Below, piece by piece: positions 29,852 through 40,289 of a DNA stretch of 64,000 nt. Numbering within the stretch: the first letter of the stretch is position 1; each line of letters starts with the position of its first letter. Source of the DNA: Bacillus tianshenii. Its GTDB lineage: Bacteria; Bacillota; Bacilli; Bacillales; Bacillaceae_N. A program made the translations under genes and the position numbers. The stretch lies in contig CP129018.1 in the NCBI GenBank assembly GCA_020524525.2, positions 1,140,115 to 1,204,114 on the forward strand. The letters are read 5' to 3'. The notes beneath the pieces are model-generated. The model saw only the letters and a program-made list of their open reading frames with translations. It searched no databases and was not told the DNA's origin.

Positions 29852-29944
29852 ACTGCTGTTTTAGATGCTTGCACCATTTTCTTCAAACCTTTATAATTTT
29901 ACTGTTGTACATGCTGTACCTAATGTGTGAAAGGAGTATGTTTT

Positions 29945-31498
29945 ATGAACGAACAGCAACGAAAAGAAATGACACAAGTGAAAGATTCTCATCCTGGGGA
30001 CAAAAAATCCCTTAAGGAAAAAACGACTGACGACTTTGCGAAATTTTTTGAATCAACTTATCAGCCTCCATCATTAAAAGATGCGAAAAAGCGTGGTAAA
30101 GAAGCAGTAAAAGTGCATCGTGACTTTTCCATTCCAGAAGATATGCAAGGAATCGGGGAAGGCAAGAAGTTCTATATTCGCACGTACGGCTGTCAAATGA
30201 ATGATCACGATACAGAAGTAATGGCAGGCATCTTTGAAATGCTTGGCTTTGAAGCGACAATGTCAACTGATGATGCCGATGTCATTTTGTTAAATACATG
30301 TGCAATTCGAGAAAATGCTGAAAACAAAGTATTTGGTGAAATTGGGCACTTAAAGCCGCTTAAGAAACAAAACCCTGACCTGTTGCTCGGCGTGTGTGGC
30401 TGTATGTCACAGGAAGAGTCTGTCGTCAACAAAATCAATCAGAAATACCCTTGGGTTGACATGATCTTTGGCACACATAATATCCATCGCCTCCCGCAAA
30501 TTGTGAAAGAAGCGATGTTCTCAAAAGAACGTGTTGTCGAAGTATGGTCAAAAGAAGGCGACGTTATTGAGAACCTTCCGAAAGTCCGCCAAGGTAATAT
30601 TAAAGCATGGGTGAACATTATGTACGGCTGTGACAAATTCTGTACGTACTGTATCGTCCCTTATACGCGTGGAAAAGAGCGAAGCCGCCGTCCAGATGAT
30701 ATCATTCAAGAGGTTCGCCACTTAGCAGCACAAGGCTATCAAGAAATTACCCTGCTTGGTCAAAACGTAAACGCATATGGAAAAGACTTCGAGGATATTG
30801 ACTATGGTCTTGGTGACTTGATGGATGAAATCCGTAAAATTGATATTCCGCGCATTCGCTTTACAACAAGCCACCCGCGTGATTTTGATGACCATCTAAT
30901 CGAAGTGCTCGCAAAAGGCGGCAATCTGCTTGACCACATTCATCTTCCAGTACAGTCCGGAAGCTCTGAAGTGTTAAAGTTAATGGCACGTAAATACACG
31001 CGTGAATCGTATATCGAATTAGTCCGCAAGATTAAAGAAGCGATTCCGAATGTGACGCTTACAACCGATATTATTGTCGGCTTTCCGAATGAAACAGACG
31101 AACAATTCGAAGAGACGTTGTCACTAGTGCGTGAAGTAGGTTACGAGAGTGCTTATACGTTCATCTATTCGCCACGTGATGGTACACCTGCTGCAAAAAT
31201 GCAGGATAATATTCCGATGCGGGTGAAGAAAGAGCGTCTACAGCGTTTAAATAAGCTAGTGAATGAACAGTCTGCAGAAGCGATGAAGAAATACAAAGGC
31301 CAAATTGTTGATGTATTAGTTGAAGGGGAAAGCAAGAATAACCCAGATATTCTTGCAGGCTATACAGAAAAGAGTAAGCTTGTGAACTTCAAGGGACCAA
31401 AGTCAGCGATTGGAAAAATTGTAAAAGTCAAAATCAATGAAGCGAAAACATGGACACTAGACGGTGAGATGATCGCCGAGTCAGTTGAGGTGAACTAA
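29945..31498 (+). CDS. miaB: tRNA-2-methylthio-N6-isopentenyladenosine synthase MiaB
   Basis: 517 aa radical-SAM methylthiotransferase that modifies A37 after MiaA has added the isopentenyl group. N-terminal UPF0004 domain with three cluster cysteines ([23 protein letters not shown]), radical-SAM CxxxCxxC as GCDKFCTYC, and a C-terminal TRAM domain. AAGGAG lies 8 bp before ATG 29945. Its stop abuts the ricA start. Confidence 0.95.
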   Translation: MNEQQRKEMTQVKDSHPGDKKSLKEKTTDDFAKFFESTYQPPSLKDAKKRGKEAVKVHRDFSIPEDMQGIGEGKKFYIRTYGCQMNDHDTEVMAGIFEMLGFEATMSTDDADVILLNTCAIRENAENKVFGEIGHLKPLKKQNPDLLLGVCGCMSQEESVVNKINQKYPWVDMIFGTHNIHRLPQIVKEAMFSKERVVEVWSKEGDVIENLPKVRQGNIKAWVNIMYGCDKFCTYCIVPYTRGKERSRRPDDIIQEVRHLAAQGYQEITLLGQNVNAYGKDFEDIDYGLGDLMDEIRKIDIPRIRFTTSHPRDFDDHLIEVLAKGGNLLDHIHLPVQSGSSEVLKLMARKYTRESYIELVRKIKEAIPNVTLTTDIIVGFPNETDEQFEETLSLVREVGYESAYTFIYSPRDGTPAAKMQDNIPMRVKKERLQRLNKLVNEQSAEAMKKYKGQIVDVLVEGESKNNPDILAGYTEKSKLVNFKGPKSAIGKIVKVKINEAKTWTLDGEMIAESVEVN

Positions 31499-31936
31499 AT
31501 GGGCAAGTATACAAAGAATGACATTATTAATGAAGCAAAGTCTCTTGCGAAAATGATTGCTGAGACAGAGGAAGTCGATTTCTTCAAACGTGCTGAATCT
31601 CAAATTAATGAGAATGAGAAAGTACAACGGCTAATGAAGGCGATCAAAGCTTATCAAAAACAAGCTGTTAACTTTCAGCACTACGGAAAAACAGAAGCAT
31701 TAAAACAAGCGGAAACGAAGCTGGATGAATTAACAAAAGAGCTAGATGAGATTCCGATTGTACAAGAATTTAAGGATTCACAAACAGAAGTAAATGACTT
31801 GCTTCAAATTGTTTCTTCAACAATTTCAAATACCGTAACAGATGAGATTATTAAAGCAACAGGCGGCGATGTGCTGCGCGGTGAAACAGGTTCGAAGGTT
31901 GCAACAGGCTCAAATTGCGGCGACCACGACCATTAA
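31499..31936 (+). CDS. ricA: RicA/YmcA regulator of RNase Y maturation complex
   Basis: 145 aa, DUF964/YlbF-YmcA fold, mostly helical. In B. subtilis RicA, RicF and RicT form an FeS-bearing complex that steers RNase Y processing and influences Spo0A, competence and biofilm. A C-terminal Cys (SNCGDHDH) is present. Directly fused to the miaB stop. The target enzyme gene rny in the same window carries a frameshift. Confidence 0.92.
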   Translation: MGKYTKNDIINEAKSLAKMIAETEEVDFFKRAESQINENEKVQRLMKAIKAYQKQAVNFQHYGKTEALKQAETKLDELTKELDEIPIVQEFKDSQTEVNDLLQIVSSTISNTVTDEIIKATGGDVLRGETGSKVATGSNCGDHDH

Positions 31937-31946
31937 GAAGTCGAAG

Positions 31947-31975
31947 AAGTCGACAGTTCGTACTGTCGGCTTTTC
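31947..31975 (+). terminator. Terminator after ricA
   Basis: AAGTCGACAG / CTGTCGGCTT stem, 6-nt loop, TTTTC tail. Confidence 0.8.
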
Positions 31976-32046
31976 TTATTTTTAAGTTTAAAATTTCACG
32001 TACTATATTAAAAGTAAAATGTTTCGTTCTGAATTGAAAGAGGGCG

Positions 32047-32054
32047 CATACAAT
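32047..32054 (+). promoter_or_regulatory. Sigma-E-like -10 element upstream of cotE
   Basis: CATACAAT matches the sigma-E -10 consensus exactly, but the nearest -35 candidate (TGAATT at 32030) is about 2 bp too close. B. subtilis cotE has a sigma-E promoter P1, which favours it. Confidence 0.4.
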
Positions 32055-32170
32055 GTTAGGGAAGTATTTTTATAGCTATCATCTGAGTCGGCATTAACGG
32101 TGTAAGAACCGATAAACAAACAGACGCATGGATAGGGATAGTTGTTGTCTTACACATTGTACAAAATGGG

Positions 32171-32199
32171 CACATTGGGCAGTTGTCACGCATAGGCTA
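32171..32199 (+). promoter_or_regulatory. Sigma-K promoter of cotE
   Basis: CACA, 16 bp, CATAGGCTA: full fit to mACm-N16-CATAnnnTA. Transcription would begin near 32206, which leaves no room for a ribosome site before TTG 32211 and favours ATG 32235 as the cotE start. B. subtilis cotE P2 is sigma-K dependent. Confidence 0.7.
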
Positions 32200-32234
32200 G
32201 GAGTGAACCATTGAATGAGGAGGTATTAGCTCTT

Positions 32235-32804
32235 ATGTCACATGAACGGGATAGTCATTTTAGAGAGATTATAACAAAAGCTGTTTGCGGTAAAGGCCGA
32301 AAATTTACACAAGCGAAAAATACGGTCACACCTTCTCACAATCCGACGAGCATCCTTGGGTGTTGGATTATTAATCACAAATATGATGCAAAGAAAAAAG
32401 GTGACTGTGTAGAGGTTGATGGTCGTTACGATTGTAACATTTGGTATTCCTATAGCGGTAATACAAAGACAGAAGTTGTTACTGAAACGATCTCATACAA
32501 AGATATTGTGCCGCTTTCATCAAAGGATGAAAATTGTCTTGTGGATGATTTAGAAGTCATTGTGCGTGTTCTACAGCAGCCAAATTGCTTAGAAGCAACA
32601 ATTTCCCCGAATGGATGCAAGGTAATTGTTCAAGTTGAACGTGAATTCCTTGCAGAGGTAATCGGGGAAACAAAAGTATGTGTGAAGGTTTATCCGTGTG
32701 CTTGTGAGGATGAATTTGACGACATTGACGAGTCCGAAATTACGGATGAAGAGTTAGACGAAATCGATACAGAGTTCTTAGGTGACGACGATTCAGATGA
32801 ATAG
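32235..32804 (+). CDS. cotE: Outer spore coat morphogenetic protein CotE
   Basis: 189 aa from ATG 32235 (AGGAGG at 32218-32223). An in-frame TTG at 32211 would add 8 residues but sits at the predicted sigma-K transcript end. CotE organises outer coat assembly. Family landmarks: REIITKAV near the N-terminus, [42 protein letters not shown], and the Asp/Glu-rich C-terminal tail (about 35 residues). More Cys than in B. subtilis CotE. Located after ricA and before mutS as usual. Confidence 0.93.
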   Translation: MSHERDSHFREIITKAVCGKGRKFTQAKNTVTPSHNPTSILGCWIINHKYDAKKKGDCVEVDGRYDCNIWYSYSGNTKTEVVTETISYKDIVPLSSKDENCLVDDLEVIVRVLQQPNCLEATISPNGCKVIVQVEREFLAEVIGETKVCVKVYPCACEDEFDDIDESEITDEELDEIDTEFLGDDDSDE

Positions 32805-32814
32805 GTAGCAACGC

Positions 32815-32849
32815 AAGCGTTTCTTCTTGGCGGAGAAGCGCTTTTTTTT
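32815..32849 (+). terminator. Terminator after cotE
   Basis: 12-bp stem AAGCGTTTCTTC / GGAGAAGCGCTT (with wobble pairs), T8. Confidence 0.88.
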
Positions 32850-32869
32850 GTAAGTAAAACACCTCTATG

Positions 32870-33033
32870 TGTGAAGGCTCCAGCAAACGGACAGCCTGAG
32901 CGCCTTTCTCCGCTTTCGATTTGTCCAGCTACGGCGGCTAGGGGCTCGAGGTCATAAGACAGATTGCTGCGAGGACAAAGGGCGGTCCTCTCCGCAATCT
33001 GTCTTATGCTTGTCGCCCCTGAGCGAGCCGCCT
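32870..33033. repeat. Structured intergenic repeat, copy 2 (cotE-mutS gap)
   Basis: Same element as at 22681-22852. Stems: GGCGGCT (32933) with AGCCGCC (33026), AGGGGC (32940) with GCCCCT (33015), CATAAGACAGATTGC (32953) with its exact complement at 32994-33008, and GAGGAC/GTCCTC at the tip. Arms differ in sequence from copy 1 but remain complementary. Confidence 0.85.
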
Positions 33034-33281
33034 CCGCTTATTGATTTGTCTAGCTGCGAAAGGCAGGCTGCGCGAGTTGCTTCGCCTTCCCACTCCGAGG
33101 CAAAGAGCGCCTCTCTGTGTGAAGGCTCCAGCAAACGGACAGCCTGAGCGCCTTTCTCCGCTTATTGATTTGTCTAGCTGCGAAAGGCAGGCTGCGCGAA
33201 TTGCGTCGCCATCCTACTCCGAGGCAAAGGGCGCCTCTCTGTGTGAAGGCTCCAGCAATCGGACAGCCTAAACGCCTTTCT
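33034..33281. repeat. Tandem repeat, two 124-bp units
   Basis: Unit 1 is 33034-33157 and unit 2 is 33158-33281; CCGCTTATTGATTTG begins both, and a third CCGCTT begins at 33282. They differ at a handful of positions. Contains the shared words CCGAGGCAAAG, GCGCCTCTCTGTGTG and GGCTCCAGCAA seen in the other family members. The open frames across it are by-products of the repeat. Confidence 0.9.
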
Positions 33282-33299
33282 CCGCTTTTCTTATAATTA

Positions 33300-33308
33300 T
33301 GTTATAAT
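33300..33308 (+). promoter_or_regulatory. Extended -10 promoter of mutS
   Basis: TGTTATAAT (TG-n-TATAAT) lies 36 bp upstream of the mutS start; no good -35 is seen at the expected distance. Confidence 0.6.
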
Positions 33309-33344
33309 GTGCTACGGAGAACTATGGATGTTGGAGGAAGGATA

Positions 33345-35960
33345 ATGGCTAAACAGACGCCGATGATGCAGCAATATTTGAGAATTAAGGCAGACTATCC
33401 GGATGCCTTTTTGTTTTTTCGTTTAGGAGATTTCTATGAGATGTTCTTTGAAGATGCGGTGAAGGCGTCCAAGGAACTTGAGATTACATTAACGAGTCGT
33501 GATGGCGGGAAAGACCGTATTCCGATGTGCGGTGTTCCGCATCATTCCTCGCATAATTATATTCATCAATTAGTTGAAAAAGGATATAAAGTCGCGATTT
33601 GCGAACAAACAGAAGACCCGAAGCAAGCAAAAGGAGTTGTGAAGCGGGAAGTTGTTCAGCTGATTACACCTGGGACGGTAATGGAAGGCAAAGCGCTTGA
33701 TGAAAAGGATAATAACTACATAGCCTCGGTGACTGATTTTGATGATGGGTCATTTGGGATTGCATTTACGGATTTAACAACTGGGGAAAGCCGCGTCACA
33801 TTGCTGACTGGGGACTGGACGGATGTAGCGGGTGAGCTGTACGGTGTGTCGGCACGTGAAGTGGTACTGCGGACGGACGTAAGTGAAACAGCAGCAAAGA
33901 CATTATGTGACAGGCTGCCATTAACGGTCTCGTATGAAGAGCAATCCGTCATTCCTTCTGAGATGGTGGCGCTTGTTAAGAAGCTAGAGCAGACAAAGCT
34001 TCGTGAAACGGTGGGAAGGCTTTTTAATTATTTAATTCGTACACAGAAGCGTTCATTGGAACATTTACAGCAAGTAGAATACTATCAAATTAACCAATAT
34101 ATGAAGCTTGATTTGCATTCAAAGCGGAACTTAGAATTAATCGAGACGATAAGGACGAAGGGGAAAAAGGGTTCATTGCTATGGCTGCTTGATAAAACGG
34201 TCACAGCCATGGGCGGACGATTGTTAAAACAATGGCTTGAGCGTCCTCTCTTAAACAAGGAAACAATTGAAAATCGTTTAACGATGGTGCAGACACTGTT
34301 AGAGCAATTCTTTGAGCGTGAAGATTTACGGGAGCTGTTAAAAGAAGTCTATGACATTGAACGCTTAGCAGGACGTGTCGCATATGGAAACGTCAATGCA
34401 CGTGATTTGCTTCAATTAAAGCAGTCTCTTGGACAAGTCCCGGCAATTGTGGAGCTTGTCGGTAAGCTTGAGCATCCATATGCGGTCGATTTAGCAAAAC
34501 GCGTGGACCCTTGTGAAGAGCTTCATGAGTTGCTTGAAAACGGTATTCATGCTCAGCCTCCGATTTCTGTGAAAGAAGGCGGAATTATAAAGGACGGTTT
34601 CAATGAGGACCTAGACCGTTACCGGGATGCTTCACGTAATGGGAAAGAGTGGATTGCCGCATTGGAACAGCAAGAACGCCAGCAAACCGGTATCCGCTCA
34701 CTAAAAGTCGGCTACAACAAAGTGTTTGGCTACTATATCGAAGTGACAAAAGCAAACTTACACTTGCTGCCAGAAGGACGTTATGAACGAAAGCAGACGT
34801 TAACAAATGCTGAGCGTTACATTACGCCAGAATTAAAAGAAAAAGAATCACTTATTTTAGAAGCAGAAGAAAAAAGCGTCGACTTAGAATATGAGCTTTT
34901 CCTAACATTGCGTGAGAAAGTGAAAGAATATATACCAAGTCTTCAAGCGATCGCTAAGTTTGTTAGTGAAATGGACGTCCTTCAATGCTTTGCGACGATT
35001 AGTGATGAATACGGGTATGTAAGGCCTCAATTTTCAACAAATCGAGAAATCAACATTGAAGGTGGCCGTCATCCTGTTGTCGAGAAAGTGATGGAGCATA
35101 ATGAGTACGTCGAAAACGACTGTTCCATGAATAAAAATCGTGAACTTCTATTAATTACAGGGCCAAACATGTCGGGTAAGAGTACGTATATGCGCCAAGT
35201 TGCCCTAACAGCTATTATGGCGCAAGTTGGCTGCTTTGTACCTGCAGATGAGGCGGTACTACCAATCTTTGACCAAGTTTTTACCCGCATTGGCGCAGCA
35301 GATGATCTTGTCGCAGGTCAAAGTACGTTTATGGTGGAGATGCTTGAAGCGAAGAATGCACTAACAAAGGCTACGCAGGATAGTTTGATTCTGCTTGATG
35401 AGATAGGCCGTGGAACCTCAACTTATGATGGCATGGCACTTGCTCAGGCAATTATTGAATACATTCATGATGAAATTGGCGCAAAAACACTGTTTTCGAC
35501 TCATTATCATGAGCTGACACAGCTTGCAGGTGCGCTTTGTAATTTACAAAATGTACATGTACGTGCAGTTGAAGAGCAGGGCCGTGTTGTGTTTCTGCAT
35601 AAAGTCCAAGAAGGAGCGGCAGACCGCAGCTACGGAATTCATGTGGCAGAGCTTGCGGAATTACCGCCATCATTAATTGAACGAGCGAAGGTTATTTTAG
35701 CTGAATTAGAAACAGCGGATGTTAAAGATACAAAGCCTTCTGCCCAAACAGAACGGCAGGGAGGTAATGAAGAAGTAGTCAAAGAGCCGGAACAACAGTT
35801 GTCCTTCTTCCAAACAGAGCAACCAACTGAAAAACCAAAGCTAAGTAAGAATGAACAGAAAATTTTACAAGCATTAGAGGAGCTTGATTTATTAGAAATG
35901 ACACCGCTTGATGCGATGAATGAATTATACAGTCTGCAAAAGACGTTAAAAAGAAAGTAA
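33345..35960 (+). CDS. mutS: DNA mismatch repair protein MutS
   Basis: 871 aa from ATG 33345, with GGAGGAAGG upstream; the extra 12 codons from 33309 lack a ribosome site. Mismatch-binding Phe-x-Glu in the N-terminal domain ([15 protein letters not shown] region), connector and lever domains, ATPase with Walker [10 protein letters not shown], Walker [14 protein letters not shown], and the STHYHEL motif. The C-terminal stretch carries QLSFFQ-type residues (QQLSFFQT) resembling the beta-clamp-binding motif. Starts the mutSL unit. Confidence 0.96.
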   Translation: MAKQTPMMQQYLRIKADYPDAFLFFRLGDFYEMFFEDAVKASKELEITLTSRDGGKDRIPMCGVPHHSSHNYIHQLVEKGYKVAICEQTEDPKQAKGVVKREVVQLITPGTVMEGKALDEKDNNYIASVTDFDDGSFGIAFTDLTTGESRVTLLTGDWTDVAGELYGVSAREVVLRTDVSETAAKTLCDRLPLTVSYEEQSVIPSEMVALVKKLEQTKLRETVGRLFNYLIRTQKRSLEHLQQVEYYQINQYMKLDLHSKRNLELIETIRTKGKKGSLLWLLDKTVTAMGGRLLKQWLERPLLNKETIENRLTMVQTLLEQFFEREDLRELLKEVYDIERLAGRVAYGNVNARDLLQLKQSLGQVPAIVELVGKLEHPYAVDLAKRVDPCEELHELLENGIHAQPPISVKEGGIIKDGFNEDLDRYRDASRNGKEWIAALEQQERQQTGIRSLKVGYNKVFGYYIEVTKANLHLLPEGRYERKQTLTNAERYITPELKEKESLILEAEEKSVDLEYELFLTLREKVKEYIPSLQAIAKFVSEMDVLQCFATISDEYGYVRPQFSTNREINIEGGRHPVVEKVMEHNEYVENDCSMNKNRELLLITGPNMSGKSTYMRQVALTAIMAQVGCFVPADEAVLPIFDQVFTRIGAADDLVAGQSTFMVEMLEAKNALTKATQDSLILLDEIGRGTSTYDGMALAQAIIEYIHDEIGAKTLFSTHYHELTQLAGALCNLQNVHVRAVEEQGRVVFLHKVQEGAADRSYGIHVAELAELPPSLIERAKVILAELETADVKDTKPSAQTERQGGNEEVVKEPEQQLSFFQTEQPTEKPKLSKNEQKILQALEELDLLEMTPLDAMNELYSLQKTLKRK

Positions 35961-35976
35961 GAAATGAGGTGATGGT

Positions 35977-37848
35977 GTGGGCAAAATTCAGCAATTAGAA
36001 GCACAGCTTTCCAACCAAATTGCAGCAGGGGAGGTCGTCGAACGGCCTGCATCTGTTGTAAAAGAGCTGATTGAAAATGCGATTGATGCAAACAGCACAC
36101 GCGTTTCCATTGAAGTAGAGGAAGCCGGTCTAGCAAAAATCCGTATTGTCGATAATGGTGACGGAATGGATGAAGAAGATGCAGTCCTCGCATTTGAACG
36201 GCATGCCACAAGTAAAATCAAGCATGAAAGTGACTTATTCCGCATTACAACACTCGGTTTCCGCGGGGAGGCGCTTCCAAGTATTGCTTCTGTTTCTGAA
36301 ATGGAAATTAAGACGAGTACAGGCGAGAATGCAGGCACGCTTCTAAAAATAAACGGAGGCATCTTTGAAGAAAAGACGCAATCAGACAGTCGTAAAGGGA
36401 CAGAGATCAAGGTTGATAACCTCTTTTTCAACACACCAGCCCGCTTGAAATATATGAAAACGGTTCATACGGAGCTTGGCAACATAACCGATGTTGTAAA
36501 TCGTATGGCACTTGCCCACCCACACATTTCCTTTCGGCTCGCACATAACGGAAAGAAGTTACTTTATACAAATGGAAATGGTGATTTGTTACAGGTGCTC
36601 GCGTCTATCTATGGCACAAAAACAGCACGGCAAATGAAAAAGATCCACTGGCGCTCGATAGATTTTGAAATTCATGGCTATATTGCAAAGCCGGAAATTA
36701 CAAGAGCATCACGCAATTACATGTCAACGATTGTAAATGGTCGTTTTATTAAAAACTATCCACTATTAAAAGCAATTCAAGAAGGCTATCACACGCTTCT
36801 TCCGATTGGCAGGTACCCAATTGTTCTGCTTCATATTGAGATGGACCCACTGCTTGTCGATGTGAATGTTCACCCTGCTAAGCTTGAAGTCCGGCTTAGT
36901 AAGGAAAAAGAATTGATGCAGTTAATTACAGATGGTATTCAAGAAGCGCTTAGAGAAGAAACATTAATTCCAGCTGTTGAAAAGGCGCCAAAGCGGACAA
37001 AGGTGGAAAGTGAACAACAGATGTTTTCCTTTGAGCATCGAACAACACCTCCATCAAAACCAGCTGTCCCGGAAACAAAATCAATCCAAACAAAGCCAAT
37101 TCAAACAGAACCAGATCAATCAGAGCCAGTGTTTCTAACACATAGCGATCAAGAAAGCGAAAGCTCTAACCTTATACGTGAGCCAGCACCAGTGATCGAA
37201 GAATCTGTCGTTGAAGAACCAGAGAATGAACAACCCGAAGCTGAAGAAGAAAAAGTGGAGTCTTCTCGCGTACCACCGCTGTATCCGATTGGCCAGATGC
37301 ATGGCACTTATATAATGGCACAAAACGAAAACGGACTGTATATTATTGATCAGCATGCTGCACAGGAACGGATTAAATATGAATTCTTCCGTGAAAAGGT
37401 AGGCGAAGTGGAGCCTGAAGTACAAGAGCTACTCATGCCGTTAACATTTGAATTCAGTCGAGATGAATGTCTTGCAATTGAAGCTCATCTTGATGAATTA
37501 CAGGAAGTTGGAATATTCTTAGAAACGTTCGGGCCACAGAGCTATATTGTCCGCTCACATCCTAGGTGGTTTCCGAAAGGGTTTGAGCAGGAAGTGATTG
37601 AGGAAATCATTGAACAAGTCATTCAATCCAAGAAGGTTGATCTTAAAAAGCTCCGTGAAGAAGCGGCGATTATGATGTCTTGTAAGAAATCAATAAAAGC
37701 GAATCATCATTTGCGTCAGGATGAAATCTTTGAATTGCTCGAAACACTCCGAAAGTCAACGGACCCATTTACATGTCCACATGGCAGACCAATTATTTTA
37801 CATTTTTCAACGTATGAAATGGAGAAAATGTTTAAGCGAATTATGTAA
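35977..37848 (+). CDS. mutL: DNA mismatch repair protein MutL
   Basis: 623 aa from GTG with GAGGTGATG upstream. GHKL ATPase N-terminus ([26 protein letters not shown]), a Pro/Gln/Glu-rich linker (about 340-425), and a C-terminal dimer/endonuclease domain with [12 protein letters not shown] (DQHAx2Ex4E) plus the zinc-site motif CPHGRP. The nuclease motif is intact, as expected in Gram-positives lacking MutH. It starts 16 bp after mutS. Confidence 0.96.
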   Translation: MGKIQQLEAQLSNQIAAGEVVERPASVVKELIENAIDANSTRVSIEVEEAGLAKIRIVDNGDGMDEEDAVLAFERHATSKIKHESDLFRITTLGFRGEALPSIASVSEMEIKTSTGENAGTLLKINGGIFEEKTQSDSRKGTEIKVDNLFFNTPARLKYMKTVHTELGNITDVVNRMALAHPHISFRLAHNGKKLLYTNGNGDLLQVLASIYGTKTARQMKKIHWRSIDFEIHGYIAKPEITRASRNYMSTIVNGRFIKNYPLLKAIQEGYHTLLPIGRYPIVLLHIEMDPLLVDVNVHPAKLEVRLSKEKELMQLITDGIQEALREETLIPAVEKAPKRTKVESEQQMFSFEHRTTPPSKPAVPETKSIQTKPIQTEPDQSEPVFLTHSDQESESSNLIREPAPVIEESVVEEPENEQPEAEEEKVESSRVPPLYPIGQMHGTYIMAQNENGLYIIDQHAAQERIKYEFFREKVGEVEPEVQELLMPLTFEFSRDECLAIEAHLDELQEVGIFLETFGPQSYIVRSHPRWFPKGFEQEVIEEIIEQVIQSKKVDLKKLREEAAIMMSCKKSIKANHHLRQDEIFELLETLRKSTDPFTCPHGRPIILHFSTYEMEKMFKRIM

Positions 37849-37890
37849 GTAAGGTAAGAAAGGTTTAAAACACATCGAAGTTGAGTAGAA

Positions 37891-37918
37891 TGGTCTACTG
37901 TTATCATGATGTAGACCA
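37891..37918 (+). other. Hairpin between mutL and miaA
   Basis: TGGTCTAC / GTAGACCA, 12-nt loop, no T run. It may be an operator or an mRNA structure; role unknown. Confidence 0.4.
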
Positions 37919-37953
37919 CCCATGAAGTAAACAGTTTGTCTAGGATGGTGGCA

Positions 37954-38898
37954 ATGAAAGAAAAGGTATTGGCAATTGTAGGACCAACAGCGGTCGGAAA
38001 AACAAAGCTTGGCGTCGAGCTTGCAAAGCGGTTAAATGGCGAAGTGATTAGCGGTGATTCGATGCAAATTTATCGGAGCATGGATATCGGTACAGCGAAA
38101 GCAACGGAAGAAGAGCGCCAAGGAATCGTGCATCATATGCTTGATATAAAAGATTTTCACGAGTCTTTCTCAGTAGCTGAATTTCAATCACGTGTTCAAA
38201 AGCATATTCAAGAGATTCAGTCACGCGGACGGCTACCGATAATTGTCGGTGGAACAGGGCTTTATATTCAATCAGTACTTTATGATTATCGCTTCTCAGA
38301 AGCAACAGGCGATGACGAGCTTCGCCGGGAGCTTGAAGTGTATGCGACTGAACACGGAAATGATGCGCTGCATCGAAAGCTTCAAGAGGTTGACCCGCAG
38401 GCTGCTGAGAATATTCATCCGAATAACGTCCGCCGTGTCGTACGGGCGCTTGAAGTCTACCGTACGACAGGGATGACAATGACTGACTATCAAAAACAGC
38501 AGTCAGCCCAGCCGCGTTATCAGCATGCAATCATTGGCTTGACCTCAGATCGTGAGCAATTGTATGAACGCATTAATACACGTGTGGATGAAATGGTATC
38601 CGAAGGGCTAGTGGATGAGGTAAAGCGATTGTATGAACAAGGGTTGAGCGGCACGCAGGCCTCTCAAGCAATCGGCTACAAAGAGATCATTGAGGCCATT
38701 GAAGGAAAGTGTACGATGGAAGAAGCGGTTGAACAGTTAAAACAAAACTCACGCCGATATGCGAAACGTCAATTTACATGGTTTAAAAACAAAATGGCAA
38801 TCGAATGGTTTGATTTAACAGAAGGCGATTTCGATAAAAAGGTTGAAGAAATTTTAGAATATATTGCAGGAAAGCTTGGGGAAAAGTCGAATGTTTAA
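37954..38898 (+). CDS. miaA: tRNA dimethylallyltransferase MiaA
   Basis: 314 aa (B. subtilis: 314) from ATG 37954. Adds the dimethylallyl group to A37 of tRNAs, the substrate of MiaB. P-loop GPTAVGKTKL, SGDSMQIY, DIGTAK, GGTGLYIQS and the C-terminal RYAKRQFTWF motif. A TTG six codons upstream is in frame but gives a longer protein than the family. Located before hfq as in most Firmicutes and proteobacteria. Confidence 0.95.
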   Translation: MKEKVLAIVGPTAVGKTKLGVELAKRLNGEVISGDSMQIYRSMDIGTAKATEEERQGIVHHMLDIKDFHESFSVAEFQSRVQKHIQEIQSRGRLPIIVGGTGLYIQSVLYDYRFSEATGDDELRRELEVYATEHGNDALHRKLQEVDPQAAENIHPNNVRRVVRALEVYRTTGMTMTDYQKQQSAQPRYQHAIIGLTSDREQLYERINTRVDEMVSEGLVDEVKRLYEQGLSGTQASQAIGYKEIIEAIEGKCTMEEAVEQLKQNSRRYAKRQFTWFKNKMAIEWFDLTEGDFDKKVEEILEYIAGKLGEKSNV

Positions 38899-38931
38899 AC
38901 ATAAAGAGAAAATGAGGAGGACTGTAAAAAG

Positions 38932-39156
38932 ATGAAACAATCCGTCAACATTCAAGACCAATTTTTGAACCAGCTCCGCAAAGACAACACATTCGTAACG
39001 GTTTATCTCTTAAACGGTTTTCAATTGCGCGGTACAGTGAAAGGCTTTGATAACTTCACTGTTTTATTTGAAACAGATGGGAAGCAACAAATGATCTACA
39101 AACATGCCATTTCAACATTTGCTCCACAGCGTAACGTGCAAATTGATTTTGAATAA
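38932..39156 (+). CDS. hfq: RNA chaperone Hfq
   Basis: 74-aa Sm-like protein forming a hexameric ring that binds small RNAs. Sm1 ([20 protein letters not shown]) and Sm2 ([11 protein letters not shown], with the YKHAIS variant of the YKHA motif) are complete. GAGGAGG precedes the ATG. Follows miaA by 33 bp and is closed by a terminator. Confidence 0.97.
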   Translation: MKQSVNIQDQFLNQLRKDNTFVTVYLLNGFQLRGTVKGFDNFTVLFETDGKQQMIYKHAISTFAPQRNVQIDFE

Positions 39157-39165
39157 GCATACAAC

Positions 39166-39195
39166 AACCCCTGTCCATTATGGATAGGGGTTTAT
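39166..39195 (+). terminator. Terminator after hfq
   Basis: 12-bp stem AACCCCTGTCCA / TGGATAGGGGTT, loop TTA, TTTATT tail. It also lies just beyond the stop of the convergent recombinase-like gene. Confidence 0.85.
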
Positions 39196-39198
39196 TAA

Positions 39199-40152
39199 TT
39201 ACTCCCGAGTACTCAAATAGTTATAAAAGCGCTTTAAGGAAAGCGGGGTTTTGAAGCCGAAATGGCGCTGGATGTCTTCTGCAGACAGCCCTTCTTGTAT
39301 TTGGTTTATGATGCATGTATTTCGCATATGCTGTGCGCTGATTCCTTTTCGAAGCCCAGCGCGGGCAATTTCCTCACGAATCATCTTCTGAATCGCAATT
39401 TCCGTCAACCGTTTTGGCGCGTCCTTCTCATACACCCAGCGATACGTACACCGTTGAAAGTCAAACGCTGCAAATAGCGGGTCGTGGCTGTGATAGCGCG
39501 GCCTAACTGGCTCAGGGATTGTTTTCAAATAACGGTACAGCAGCTGCTTATCTTCATCTGATAGCTTAATCGTACGAGCCAGACTTGAAACAGACGGGAT
39601 ATCGAGTTCATTTCGTTCAAAATGTACATCTTTCATCCGTAATGATGCCAATTCATGCAGGGTTAGACCGTAATCAAGCAGCAAACGAACAATTGAGAGA
39701 TTCCGATCAAACAATAAATGTCGCGCTTTAAGCTGATTATCCGTCAGCCCTTTTGTGGAGACCACTGTCTGTAATAATTTCTCTTTCTCTGCTTCTTGAA
39801 TAAAGTCATCTGCGCCGAGACGTTTCTTTTCAAGATGCATGCTGATCTCTGGCGGATTGTGTTTGATTTGATAAAAGCGGTTCAGCCGTTTTAACACCGT
39901 GTGCATCCGCTTCATCGTTGCTAGCGAGTAATGACGTTCTGTTAGAAGGATATGAAAAAAAGTATGATAATCTTCATTGCTGAATGTTTTCCATTTCTTT
40001 GGGTCTTTTTGCTGCTCGTTCATATATCGGAAGAAATCCTCTAAGTCATATTTATAACGTTTAATCGTAGACGGTCGTCGGCCTTGTGCAGCTAGGTATT
40101 CCAGGTATGAAACAACATCATCTGGCAAGATCGTTTCGTGCAGCATGTTCAT
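39199..40152 (-). CDS. Tyrosine-recombinase-fold protein with altered active site
   Basis: 317 aa, ATG preceded by AGGGGGC. N-terminal SAM-like core-binding domain (about 10-110) and C-terminal phage-integrase-type domain. Catalytic boxes are degenerate: where Arg I is expected (GLR-x-SEL) it has GLTLHEL, the HxLRHT box reads QHMRNT, and the later GH is GF; Arg II and a Tyr (RFYNYL) remain. It is therefore probably not a normal strand-exchange enzyme and may act as a DNA-binding protein. No att repeats or mobile genes surround it; it sits in the stable hfq-spoVK backbone, facing hfq. Cellular role unknown. Confidence 0.75.
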   Translation of the reverse strand: MNMLHETILPDDVVSYLEYLAAQGRRPSTIKRYKYDLEDFFRYMNEQQKDPKKWKTFSNEDYHTFFHILLTERHYSLATMKRMHTVLKRLNRFYQIKHNPPEISMHLEKKRLGADDFIQEAEKEKLLQTVVSTKGLTDNQLKARHLLFDRNLSIVRLLLDYGLTLHELASLRMKDVHFERNELDIPSVSSLARTIKLSDEDKQLLYRYLKTIPEPVRPRYHSHDPLFAAFDFQRCTYRWVYEKDAPKRLTEIAIQKMIREEIARAGLRKGISAQHMRNTCIINQIQEGLSAEDIQRHFGFKTPLSLKRFYNYLSTRE

Positions 40153-40289
40153 TTTTTAGGCCCCCTGTCATTTTAAGACATCTCTTCCTTTCTAATTATA
40201 ACAAATTTGCATATACATTTACTTAGGAACTATGCATTTGTCACACTTTTTGTTTAAAACAAACACTAGTTAGAAAAGGGGTGAGAGGC

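Noticed and set aside
32053..32097. 14-codon frame (MLGKYFYSYHLSRH) upstream of cotE
   Set aside because: It begins inside the putative sigma-E -10 element, so it could not be translated from that transcript; too short to support.
33041..33271. 76-codon frame with a repeated peptide before mutS
   Set aside because: The apparent protein repeat comes only from the 124-bp DNA tandem; no ribosome site.
33034..33281. CRISPR-like repetition
   Set aside because: Two directly adjoining 124-bp units without spacers and no cas genes.
35639..36211. 190-codon minus-strand frame over the mutS/mutL junction
   Set aside because: Shadow of two well-conserved genes on the other strand; no ribosome site or recognisable domain.
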